From Juglans regia (lineage: Eukaryota > Streptophyta > Magnoliopsida > Fagales > Juglandaceae): a stretch of DNA of 64,000 nucleotides. The notes under the pieces were generated by a model. It saw only the letters and a list, made by a program, of their open reading frames with translations, searched no databases and was not told where the DNA came from. The stretch's first letter is position 1. Every line of letters begins with the position of its first letter. This document shows positions 46,428 through 56,696 of this stretch, piece after piece. Made by a program: the position numbers and the translations under genes. The stretch covers positions 14,756,586 through 14,820,585 of the forward strand of contig NC_049905.1 of NCBI RefSeq assembly GCF_001411555.2. Reading direction: 5' to 3'.

Positions 46428-46782
46428 TGATATGAACCCGTGGGAATGAAATTCCTTGAACCCACAGTCAATTTGAAAACTCCCCAAGAAAGCCAAAATC
46501 AAGTCAATGGATGGAGAACCTAGACTCGATGAGAACTCGTTTCAAGAACCTAGATTATATTAAAATCTAGATCCGTTGAAGAACCCGTCTCAAGAACCCA
46601 GATTACAAACGAGGAACGCCACAAAGGTTGTGATTTACCTTTGATAAGTTCAAGAGTTCAATCAAGAACAACAGGAGAAAACTCAACTCACAAATAAAAT
46701 TCAATATTGTCTCCTTGATCATCTTGGCCCATCTGGAAGTTGCAAATGATCTTTAAGACTAGGCCCATCTTGGTTCCCATCA
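46428..46782 (-). repeat. X-M 3' LTR, short form
   Basis: 355 bp. It shares a deletion of about 430 bp with the 5' LTR of the same element. The polypurine tract (complement of TTCCCCCTCTCCTCA, 46783-46797) lies directly inside it. Confidence 0.9.
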
Positions 46783-46797
46783 TTCCCCCTCTCCTCA

Positions 46798-48359
46798 AAA
46801 GGATTCGACCTCGAATCTCCACCTGGATCAAAGGGAAAATGGTTAGTAACATTGAAAATAGTAAAAACATGATACTTACCTGGAAGATCCATTAGATATG
46901 CATTTCCATTAATTTGTTCAGGAATTTGGAATAGTCCATCCAAGCTACTCCTATCATCAACCGGTAAAGACTTTAAATTTGAAGGAGGAAATGGATTAAG
47001 TATACAAACAATTTCAATTGGTGAAAAATTAGTAGTAGCATGAACACTCCAATTTTATGTAAACTCAATGAATGGCAAACAATACTCCCAAAAATGTTCA
47101 TAAAGCACATCTAAAGTCTTCCTCGAACCAAAATGACCACTCCAATATGCAAACTCAATGAATGGCAAATGATACTCCCGCAAACGTTCATGCAACAAGT
47201 TAATGAATGGCAAATGATACTCCCATAAACGTTCATACAACATGTCTGAAATCTTATTTTCACCAGAATGACCACTCCAATTATATGCAAACTCAATGAA
47301 ACGCAAATGATACTCCCGCAAACGTTCATGCAACATGTCAATGTATAGCAAATGATACTCCCACAAATGTTCATGCAATACATCAATGAATGACAAATGA
47401 TACTTCCACAAACGTTCGTGCAACACGTCTTTGAATGGCAAATGATATTCCCACAAACAGTCATGAAACACAACAAAAGTTTTCCTTACACCAAGGTTAC
47501 CCAACATACCAGCATGTCCATCACACACAAGCAACTTACGCATAAAACTAGTAGGCACACAAAATCTGTTCTTTCTAAACAAGTACCAATCTAGTTTATA
47601 GAACTTACCAAAAGATGCTTTCTCACATGTCCCATACACACTAGCAAAGTCATCATTATTAGCATGCAATTCCTTATCATATTCAAGTCTCAACAATTTT
47701 GCATCTAAAATGAAGACAAGGACATACATTCTTGCTAAAGCATCAACCACAAAATTTTTCATATCTTGTGTGTATTTGAATACATGAGGAAAAGTCTCAA
47801 TACAATCCTCCCGCTTAGCATGCATTCTAGTCAACAACTTACCTTGTCCCTTTAAGTCTGTCAATGACTCATGTTTTTCCAAGAAAGGTCGGTTAGGAAT
47901 TGTCGCACCTGGCACAAAATCAATGTAGTGCTCTATCTCTCTAATAGATGGCAGTCCACAAAATACATCACTAGGAAACAAGACCTCATATCCCTGCAAC
48001 AAAAAGACAACAACACTAGGCAAAGAGTCGTTAAATTCATTAGCATAAAAGCTTGCCTTAGCATAAAAACTCACTTTTGTCTTTTCATTTCTCTCTACAA
48101 TCTCTCTTTCTTTTTCCTCTTGTCGCTCCACTCTTTTCTCTTGACTCCCAACCACCTCTCTATTTTCTTTTTCTCTCTCTCTTTCTTTTGATGTTTTGAC
48201 CTCATTCTCTTTTTTCCTCTCACTCTCTTTGTTCTTTTCACTCTCTGTTTTTCTTTCAGTCTCCTCTTTTTTTGAACTCTCGGCCTCACAATTGTTTTTC
48301 AACTCATTCTCTCTTTTTCTTGAGGTTTCAGCCTCACCCAAATTTTTTCCCTTTGGTGG
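46798..48359 (-). pseudogene. pol: X-M collapsed gag-pol polyprotein
   Basis: After the Y-B insertion the Gag tail resumes (PPKGKNLGEAETSRKREN) and becomes a Lys/Glu-rich stretch of about 80 residues (48341-48100). A short protease-to-RT linker with the RT entry motif follows (HYIDFVPGATIPNRP, about 47900). It then jumps straight to the end of RNase H (SLTDLKGQGKL..VVDALARMYVL) and the integrase zinc-finger region (RKLLVCDGHAGMLGNLGVRK), so nearly all of RT is missing. It then enters a 45-bp in-frame repeat (47480-47076) and ends at a TAA/TAG near 47055. A C-terminal stretch (SSLDGLFQIPEQINGNAYLM..DSRSNPFEERGND) closes at the polypurine tract. One open frame runs 428 codons (48341-47055) in spite of the missing catalytic parts. 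It cannot be an active polymerase or integrase. Confidence 0.82.
47076..47483 (-). repeat. 45-bp in-frame minisatellite within X-M pol
   Basis: CAAATGATACTCCC-type anchors lie at 47166, 47211, 47304, 47349, 47394 and 47439 (45-bp steps, once 93), plus a variant at 47076. The minus-strand unit is about LWEYHLPFIDVLHER (15 residues). It merges an integrase zinc-finger word (GHFGxRKTLDVLHEHF-like) with an integrase C-terminal word (LPFIEFAYN). Confidence 0.9.
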
Positions 48360-51300
48360 TTCGGTGTAACAGCCCGCTAGAAATTCATTGGTGGAATTTC
48401 TATTGACTTTAGGAATCTCGTGAAAAACCCCATAAGTTTTTACGAATCGACCAATCGCACAGGTTTTAGTCTGTCAACATAGTGAGTGTTTATGAGTTTA
48501 ATTATTTGAGGTAGTTATAAGTGTCAGAATGCGTTATGGTCTACGCCGTTAGACTCAGTGGATTATTTAGGATTTTATGGCGCAATAGCCTATTTTCATA
48601 ATTCCGGACGAAACGTCTGTTGAAAATTGTGAAATTATTTTTAGGGGCACTTCGGGATTGAATTTCGGTGAACGATTTTCACTATAGATTAATATGAATA
48701 TTTAGAATTTTTTAGTACTGAGTTTATTATGAATTTTTTTGAGTGAATAGTAATCTCGATAAGCGCACCCAGTGCAGTATTTTCAAATCACAGTCTGAAA
48801 TGTCCAAATTAGGTTGAAAGAGTTTATTTGGACACTTGGCAAGATCTTAGCCACATATAGTGAATAGTATTAGACACTTGACACCATGAGGAACCATTAG
48901 ATGGATTTGTGAAGGAAGTCAAGGTGTGAGATCATGCCATCTAAGCAAAGCTCTATTTCATCTGATCAACTAAATTGTGCTAGACCAAAGAGGGTTCCAA
49001 CCCTAGCAAAACCTAAATGGTTGGAATCCAATTGAAACCCCAAAAGCTTGGTTGAAACCAAAACCCTAAACGGTTTTCTCAAACCCTAAAGTTGGCTTCC
49101 AAACCCTTTTTAATCCGATTTATAGCATTGTGTTTAATCACTTGATTAAATTACTTCCACATGCTATTAATTAATCAAATCCTTGTTATGAAATCATTAT
49201 CCAACCTTTTAAACCTTGAAAATTTGATTGGGCCAAGAAAAAATTAGTTTTGGGCTTGATTGCATCTCAAACCCTAACCAAACCCCCTTTAAACCCCAAA
49301 TTGAAGCCCACTTGGTGGGGCCCACGAAATTGGCCACCTTGGCAAAGCTTCTTGGAGAAGTTTCCTCTCCCACATGGCAGACCATCCACTGCCATTGGCT
49401 GCATCCAATAGTGTGCCTTGATGTGAAGGAGAAATCCACTCCATCAACCTCCATCTTTCACAGCTGCTGCAGGCAGTCTTTGCACCTCACTATTCTCCAC
49501 TTTATGTCACATAGCCACCTCCAATCAAGGGTCATTCCAGCCCACAACTTCCCCCTCCAGGAGTCTATTGTCGTGCAAGGCACTTTTCATTCCATTTTAT
49601 CACTTCCTTTCCCCCGTTCTTAGAGAGAAACCCAAAAGAGCTCTCTCGGGCAGATTTCTGGGACATTTTACGTGGCCATTTACGACCCTTTGTATGTATT
49701 TCTGCACGATGATTCCATCACATAAGTTGTTCGTCTTTGAGTCTAGTTTCCATGTATATCTTATTAGTCTCATTACATGCTCATTTGATTAGTCAAAAGT
49801 ATTTTTAACCATGGAAAGGTTATTCTAGGCGTGAAACTGGAGAGTATGTTATGTTTTGGAAGTTTTGACCAAGCTAATGGACATATCTTGGTCCGAACAT
49901 TTTATGGAGTCTTGTTAACATGTGTTTATGAATGTTCATTGAGGTTTTGTTGCTTGAATAAAGCTTTTGAAGATCGATTTTCTTAGAGTTAAAAACTTGA
50001 AAACTGGAAGTGGAAAAACAATTTCTGTTTTGTGAAAGTTTGATTATTTCGTGGTTTAATCTTATTCCAAAGGCTTTGATATTTTTATATGATGATCCTA
50101 AGCCTCTTATATACATGTTAGGATGTTATTTCGAAGATATTTAGTATTACTTTTAAAGATATGATTTTCTATGCAAGAGGATTTCGGTTAGGCCTAAACT
50201 TTGATGTGTTTGAGTTAGATCCATGTTTTATTAAATTTTAGCCATGTGATTTTAAGTTTGATGGTTGGATCTTCTTTAGGACACATTTTTAAACCATGTG
50301 ATGTGTTAGTTTGAAGATCACATGTCTTTAAGCCATGAATCAAGAGATTGATCAAAGTTAGTTGGGAAAAACAGTTTATGTTTTGGACTAAGTTTAAAAC
50401 AAAAACTCCAAGTGTTGTTTTGTAATTTTTGGTGAGTTTGGTTTGATGATTTAAAGCATGTTTGATCTTAGGATGATGTTATGAATATGTTAGAAGTAAG
50501 ATTTGATTTTTTGGAATTCTTGGAGATGTTTTTATTAAGGTCAAAACTTGTGATTTAAGGTTTACTTTTTGTTAAAAAGTTTGGGTCTTTTTACAAAAAA
50601 TTTGGTGTTGATGATTAGTTTTTCTTAATTGATATGTTAAGTGTATTTTTAAACTTAGGATAGGAAGATCCTTGTTACAAAATTTTGGTTTAATCATGGG
50701 TTTTGAATATGGAAGAAATTGCAACCAAAATCAAGAGAAATGGTCTATGAATGTTTCGGTCATTGTGAGTTTCCATAGTTGTGATTGGCTTTAAATTTTT
50801 CTGAGTTGTTATTTGAGTCTAGGACAATATTTACATGAGGAATGTAAATTTTGGTAATTTTTGGAGTTAGGATGTGAAATCCTTAAGTTAGGGGTAAAAT
50901 GATCATTTGCCCACATGTAGAGGGTAAAATGGTAATTTTACTCTAAGTTGTCTCTTTTCACATTTTTAATTGTTAGTAATTAATTTCTAACATTTAGAAT
51001 ACCCTCTTACAGTTCCTCGTGTTTCGCGCTTTATTCTAGTAGAACTCGACGATCGAGGTAAGTTAGCTTTTAACTTACTATCAATTTAATGTGTATGAGT
51101 GAAAAGTAAGGAAACTAAATTGTATATATGCATGTTATCATATGTGCCATGCCAAGTCATTACATATTTATCTGTTACACAGAATTTATTTTGTCATGAA
51201 TTATTCATCTGTTATATAAGATATTCTGTCACGTATTCCTCTACATTGCAAGTATGTCATGTTAAGTTAAGTATGTCATTTGTTACATGTATTTCATGTC

Positions 51301-51739
51301 ACGTAATATTCACTGTCACATGTTACACCATGTTAAGAAATGTTGTCTGTTATATGGTATGCCATGTTACGAAATGTTGCATGTTACATGTATGCCATGT
51401 TATGAAATGTACTCTGTTACATTTATGTCTTGAAGTATGTCATGTCTGTCATCTTACGTTCATGTCACGTTATGCTACGTCAGGACTTTTATCTTTTATG
51501 TCACGTTCATGTTACGTCACGTTACGAAATGTTATGTATGCCAGTTAAGTCATTCATGTCAATCACGACCCTAAGCGCTAGGATAGGGTAATATCCTAGT
51601 GGAACTCCTTTGTTCACGCTAAAGTGTCTAAATAGGTGTGAAATTCCCTAGGTTGACGAAGTACAGTCAACAGGTTGCGAATGCGGCCTAATTAGCTGGT
51701 CACCGGAGCGCGCCAGGCACTAACGCCGATGGTGCCACA

Positions 51740-51915
51740 CATTATGTTACGTGTGTCCACAACAAGTGTGGCACAAACAAATAAGTCATGGGGCCACAAC
51801 AACTGTGGAGCATGAAGTATGGGGCCACAACAACTGTGGAGCATACACTAAGTGAGACATAGCAATTGTGACATGTAGAATACGTGGGGCCACAACAACT
51901 ATGGAGTACGTATTA
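51740..51915. repeat. palindromic CCACAACAACTGTGG repeats in Y-B
   Basis: GGGGCCACAACAACTGTGGAG occurs as near-identical copies at about 51791, 51821 and 51887, with variants nearby (GTCCACAACAAGTGTGGCAC). Each unit is a short imperfect palindrome. Matching sets are in Y-A (about 45085-45215) and Y-C (about 12030-12150). Confidence 0.8.
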
Positions 51916-52039
51916 ACGCACTCACAGCTGGTATAGACACCTGTGATGTGATGCGGTAATCGGCAGGGACACACGGCTCAAGAGGACCTATGTAGCACCC
52001 ATATGGTCACTTTAATGATTAAGTCTATTGAATAAGATT

Positions 52040-52345
52040 TCAAGTTCATGTATTTCACGTTCAAGTCATGTTTCAAGTTCACGTTATGTTATGTTCAAGT
52101 TTACGTTCACGCAATCATGGTAATCCCATGAGACAAGAATATGTTTCAAGTTCATGTTATGTTATGTTATGTTCATGTTTACGTTATGTTCCAAGTTCAC
52201 ATTTATGTTATGTCATGCTCAAGTTCATGTTCAAATTATGCATGTTCACGTTCATGTTATGTTTCAAGTCCATGTTATATATCAAGTTCACGTTCATGCT
52301 ATGTTTCAAGTCCATGTTATGTTTCAAGTCACGTTCATGCTAAGC
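52040..52345 (+). repeat. degenerate minisatellite inside Y-B
   Basis: ATGTTATGTT-CAAGTTCATG-type words as in Y-A and Y-C. It is somewhat shorter than in Y-A. Confidence 0.8.
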
Positions 52346-52962
52346 TTCAGTTTCAGTTTAAATTATGCCAGTTATGTTATGTTGTATGTCAAGTTATGCT
52401 ATGATTACTTATGATTTGATTATGCATTCATGCTTTTACTGCCATGCATGCATCATTAACCTGTGTGGAAGTTTTCTGTTAACTTGCTGAGATTTGTAAT
52501 CAAATCTCACTGTGGTAGTCCCAACTACCATTCCCCCCGAATGGTAGATTTTGTTATAGGATCTGAATGAGAATCGGGAATCGACCAACTGGAAACGGTC
52601 GACTAAGCGACGGTGCGACGTAGATGGTATTACAATAGTTACCTCATATTACTACTTATATTTGTGGAGTTCAATCTCCAGCACTCTTTTGATCACAACC
52701 TTATGGACTATTATTGTGATCTTAGTTGTTTAGTATGTCGTTAAGTATGGAGTATGTTTTAAGTATTTGGAATATTTTAGTTTGGTGCATAGTATTGCTA
52801 AAGAAAAAAATTATCCGCTGCGAATATTGCATAATGCTAGATGGATGTTAGAAATATTGCATCTTATATGTCACGAACGGAGGCAGGTAACCTTGTGTTG
52901 CATGTCTCGACGCTTCAAATGTCCGTCCGATCCCAAGCGGAATTTGGGGGCGTCACATTCGG

Positions 52963-53798
52963 TCTTCCCCTTTGCTACATCTTGATCATTTTTGTCCCAC
53001 TTTTGTCCCACTTAACTACATTGGCTATCTCCCTATTCAACCCACTCAAAAATCTTGTCATCGTGGCCTCCCGATCTTCCACTACATTGGCCCGAATCAT
53101 AGCCACCTCCATCTCCTTATGGTAATCCTCTACACTCCTAAACCCCTGTATAAGATTTTGTAATTTTTGGTAGAGGCCTTTATAGTAGTGGCTAGGTACA
53201 AATCTCCTCCTCATGATAGCTTTCAACTCTCTCCATGTTTCAATAGGTCTCTCAAGATTCCTCCTCCTATTGGTCACTAATTGATCCCACCAAATAGTCG
53301 CATAATCAGTGAACTCAATTACAGCCAACTTCACCTTCTTCTTCTCAGAGTAATTATGACAATCAAACACCAACTCTATTCTTTTCACCCACTCTAAATA
53401 AACTTCAGGGTCAGTTCTACCTTGGAATGATGGTATTTTCATTTTGATGCTCCCAAGGTTCTTACCTACTCTATCTCGACCCCCTAAGTTTGCCCTAAGT
53501 CCTCTTCCATGCCTAACTCCTCTATGTCCACCCAATCCAACTTCAGATGTTAAGCCTTCATCATCCTCACCAAACTCTCCATTCTTATACCCATTCTTAA
53601 TTCTAGGTTCACGTCGCCTCCTATCTCTCTCACCTTTCCTTGCAGATTTCTAATCACTGCTTCTTGATTATCCATACTATCCCTCATTTCTCCTAACACC
53701 AAGTTCAATCGCTCAAACTATTGTTGCATCGCTTGCAACACAAAGAATGAGTTATCTGCCATTCCCTTTGGTGAAAAGTTACTTCTACGAAACATCAT
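52963..53798 (-). pseudogene. gag: X-M Gag
   Basis: The likely start is the methionine pair at 53798. The first part has a stop (QAMQQ-stop-FERLN) and a frame change near 53640. From 53535 a 186-codon frame holds the same Gag core as X-D: SIKMKIPSFQGRTDPEVYLE, RIELVFDCHNYSEKKKVK, YATIWWDQLV, ETWRELKAIMRRRFVPSHYY, REATMTRFLSGLNREIANVV. A deletion then joins IANVV to KWDK and shifts frame (stop at 52975). The rest of Gag lies beyond Y-B at 48359. Compared with X-D it lacks the VELQHYKEVEDMVHMAMKVE segment. Confidence 0.82.
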
Positions 53799-54625
53799 AA
53801 TATGCTGCACAAAAAGAATGTTAGTGGAAAACCTCACACACTCCCTTACGTGTTTACACTCGAATAATGGCACTCCACTCGTGTTTCACTCTTAATGGCT
53901 TTTTCCCGATAATAGTCTCACACTCTCTTGCCTTTTACCTCAATAGTTTTCCCACTCAAGTTCTTTAAGAACTAGTTGAACTAAATCAAGACAATACAAC
54001 CTTGTATTATTCCAACCAGTAATATAGATCAATGAAACAATGAATGAATAAAATGACACGAGACTCAAGGATTTAAACGAGGGAAAGAGTAATTATAAAA
54101 CAAGATACCAACTAGAAAGATGTATTCAACTCCTATGATGATAAAACCTCAATCAACAAATACTTTCTTTCTCTTTATTGTAACTATATAGTAACTTTGA
54201 ATACGTCACTTTCTCTTTTCTTCTTCTTCTTCTTTCTAATTTTTTTTTTTTTCGAATTTTCTTTTCTTTTCTTTTCCTTTCTTTTCTTTTCTTTTCTCTA
54301 ATTCAATCACAAATAGCAATATTCAATTGTGAAAATCAAGCAATTGAATTCAAGCACGACAATGAAGTAGAAGAGAATCAATGGAACGGCACTCCAAGCA
54401 ACAGATAAACTTAGAGATGCAGGAAACCCTAGAATTTTGAAACCCTAGGTGATGCAAATTTTAGCCAAACCAAACCCTAAGAATTTCGGCAGCCTACTTT
54501 TGTTTTTATTTTTTTATTTTTTTTTTGGTGACCCTAGAACAATGAAGCCCTAGAATTAAATTAAAGGATGCTAGAATTAAAAGATAGAATCAGACCTGAT
54601 TGGAAACCTTGCTCTGAATACCAAA

Positions 54626-54980
54626 TGATATGAACCCGCGGGAATGAAATCTCTTGAACCCACAATCAATTTGAAAACTCCCCAAGAAAGCCGAAATCAA
54701 GTCAATGGATGGAGAACATAGACCCGATGAGAACTCGTTTCAAGAACCTAGATTATATTAAAACCTAGACCCGTTGAAGAACCCGTCTCAAGAACCCAGA
54801 TTACAAAGGAGGAACGCCACAAAGGTTGTGATTTACCTTTGATAAGTTCAAGAGTTCAATCAAAAACAAGAGGAGAGAACTCAACTCACAAAGAAAATTC
54901 AATATTGTCTCCTTGATCTTCTTGGCCCATCTGGAAGTTGCAAATGATCTTTAAGACTAGGCCCATCTTGGTTCCCATCA
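54626..54980 (-). repeat. X-M 5' LTR, short form
   Basis: 355 bp, equal in length to the 3' LTR and with the same internal join (AAATTCAAT / ATTGTCTCC). The complement of 54610-54625 reads TTTGGTATTCAGAGCA, the primer-binding site. Confidence 0.9.
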
Positions 54981-55100
54981 CGCTGTGAATATTCCATATT
55001 GCTAGATGCATATTAGGAACATTGCATCTTATATGTCATGAACGAGGGCATGTAACCTTGTGTTGCATGTCCCAATGTTTCGGATGTCCGTCTGATCCCA

Positions 55101-55257
55101 AGTATTTTATCATTACTTTTTCACTACTTTTTACTACCATTAACCACGATTCAATATTTTATCACTACTTCTTGATCACTTTTTCACAACTATTCCTAGA
55201 TCATCTGAAATCACTTCACTATCCAAGCATAGCTACTCAAGCCTAATGTACTAGTAC
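55101..55257. other. AT-rich unassigned fragment, MITE-like
   Basis: It contains repeated TTTATCACTACTTTTT-like words. It continues at 56039 after the X LTR and together with it may form a non-autonomous DNA transposon. No gene is present. Confidence 0.35.
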
Positions 55258-56033
55258 TGATATGAACCCGCGGGAAAGGAATCCCTTGAACCCACAGTCA
55301 ATTTGAAAACTTCCCAAGAAAGCCAAAATCAAGTCTATGGATGGAGAATCTAGACCCGATGAGAACTCGTTTCAAGAACCTAGATTATATTAAAATCTAG
55401 ACTCATTGAAGAACCCGTCTCAAGAACCCAAATTACAAAGGAGGAACGCCACAAAGGTTGTGATTTACCTTTGATAAGTTCAAAAGTTCAATTAAGAACA
55501 AGAGGAGTAAAACTCAACTCATAATGAATAAATTCATCAAATTTCATAAACTTCATAATCTGATTAAAATGAGGCTACATAGAGTATTTAAAGGAAAATC
55601 TAATGAAACCCTAGCCAAAATAAACCCCCATCTTCCAAAAGTACCCCTAGATGAACAGTGCCGCGGCTACAGTGCCGAGCTACATTAACTCGGCTACAGT
55701 AACCCTAACCTTAGTTCAATAAAATAATAACTTTCCCAACATGCCCTTGCATAAGCTCCCTTAAGTGCTTCCCATAATAAACTCAATTATTCTAAACAAA
55801 TAAAATAAGTTCTTTAAATGAATTAAATAAGTTGAAACCCTTCAAGAGCCCAAAGCCTTTAAGTCTTGTTGTTGCCATCTTCCATAGCTGATCAAATGAA
55901 TCAAAATTGGATCTTCATCCTTCAAGCCTCATCTTGAATGTTGGGCTCTTGCTAAACTCGTCCCAAGTGGATTGCATCAATCCTTGCATTGTCTCCGTGA
56001 TCTTTAAGACTAGGCCCATCATGGTTCCCATCA
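55258..56033 (-). mobile_element. X-family solo LTR
   Basis: The plus strand begins TGATATGAACCCGCGGG and ends GGTTCCCATCA; 776 bp. Perfect target-site duplication AGTAC (55253-55257 and 56034-56038). A short deletion near 55996 removes part of the GGCCCATCTGGAAGTTGC region. Confidence 0.9.
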
Positions 56034-56038
56034 AGTAC

Positions 56039-56696
56039 TTAGTTGTTGGAGAGACAAGAGCCACTCATTTTAAATAGTCTCATCGTTACAACTTTTTCAA
56101 ATTTACACAGAAAATATAATAAACAATTCAAAATTTTCAAATCCCAAAACAATAATAATATTAAAAATTAATATTATAACAATATTTTATTTAACTTTTA
56201 ACTTTCATCTAAAACTATCTTATCTCATTTCACTGTCTAAACCGCACCTGAAAGTACAAAAGGGTTTGCAAATAGGAGAGCAATCAGTCAAATGACATTG
56301 TAACAAGCAAATTCACTACTGGTCAGTTGGGTCCACTGGAAGTCATCTGGAGATGAGTTGTGAAAATTAGTAAGTAATTATCCCCTATGACACCCAAACA
56401 CAGCCTTAGCTAAGGAGGAACCTGCAGATCAAGGTTGGAAGGGAGAATGCCATAAAAAGATCCCTCTTGATTGGGAAGAGCCAATACCAACTATACCCAT
56501 TAATGTATTAGAGAACCCAGCAGAAGACAACTTTGGAGAGAACGTAGATTCATTTGTAGTGGTGTTAATTCGATTTAGATATAGTTCATCTCTTAGACTT
56601 TGTCTTCTAGACTCTGTCTGTAGAGGGTGACATGGAGAGTGAATTGGAGAAGATGTGGGCCTCTTTTAGCCACACTAAAAAAGAGAAGAAAGTTGT
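56039..56696. other. unassigned DNA: MITE-like piece, then possible non-repeat sequence
   Basis: 56039-56260 is AT-rich (AATAATAATATTAAAAATTAATATTATAAC-like, partly self-complementary) and ends in CTATCTTATCTCATTTCACTGTCTAAACC. It resembles MITEs common in woody dicots. 56261-56696 matches nothing else in the window and has no convincing ORF. It is the best candidate for non-transposon sequence. Confidence 0.4.

Larger units (their letters stand above)
48365..52957 (+). mobile_element. Y-B: intact Y-family long solo LTR inside X-M
   Basis: It begins TGTAACAGCCC and ends GGGGGCGTCACA; 4,593 bp. Perfect target-site duplication TTCGG (48360-48364 and 52958-52962). It is inserted in X-M gag, where the words flanking it rejoin as KGKTE-PPKGK. 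It serves as the intact reference for Y-A and Y-C and carries all of their empty insertion sites. No coding domains, primer-binding site or terminal direct repeats are visible. Confidence 0.92.
46428..54980 (-). mobile_element. X-M: gypsy X element with short LTRs, split by Y-B
   Basis: From right to left on the minus strand: 5' LTR (54980-54626), primer-binding site (54625-54610), leader, gag, Y-B insertion, rest of gag and a collapsed pol, polypurine tract, 3' LTR (46782-46428). Perfect target-site duplication CGCTG (46423-46427 and 54981-54985). The empty site is in Y-B at 52816-52820. Net element length is about 4.0 kb. Confidence 0.92.
38429..55100 (+). mobile_element. Y-A: Y-family long LTR split by three X insertions
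   Basis: It begins TGTAACAGCCC. It is read in four blocks: 38429-38984, 42301-45713, 45888-46422 and 54986-55100. Net length is about 4.63 kb, in line with the 4,593-bp intact Y-B. It stops at GATCCCAAG, about 20 bases short of the Y terminus, so its 3' end and target-site duplication are lost. There is no coding region. The insertions are X-D, a 164-bp X mini LTR and X-M. Each has a 5-bp duplication, and Y-B shows each site empty. Confidence 0.88.

Noticed and set aside
48041..48341. Lys/Glu-rich segment as a separate charged coiled-coil gene
   Set aside because: It is in frame with the X-M Gag tail upstream and pol remnants downstream, so it is part of that polyprotein.
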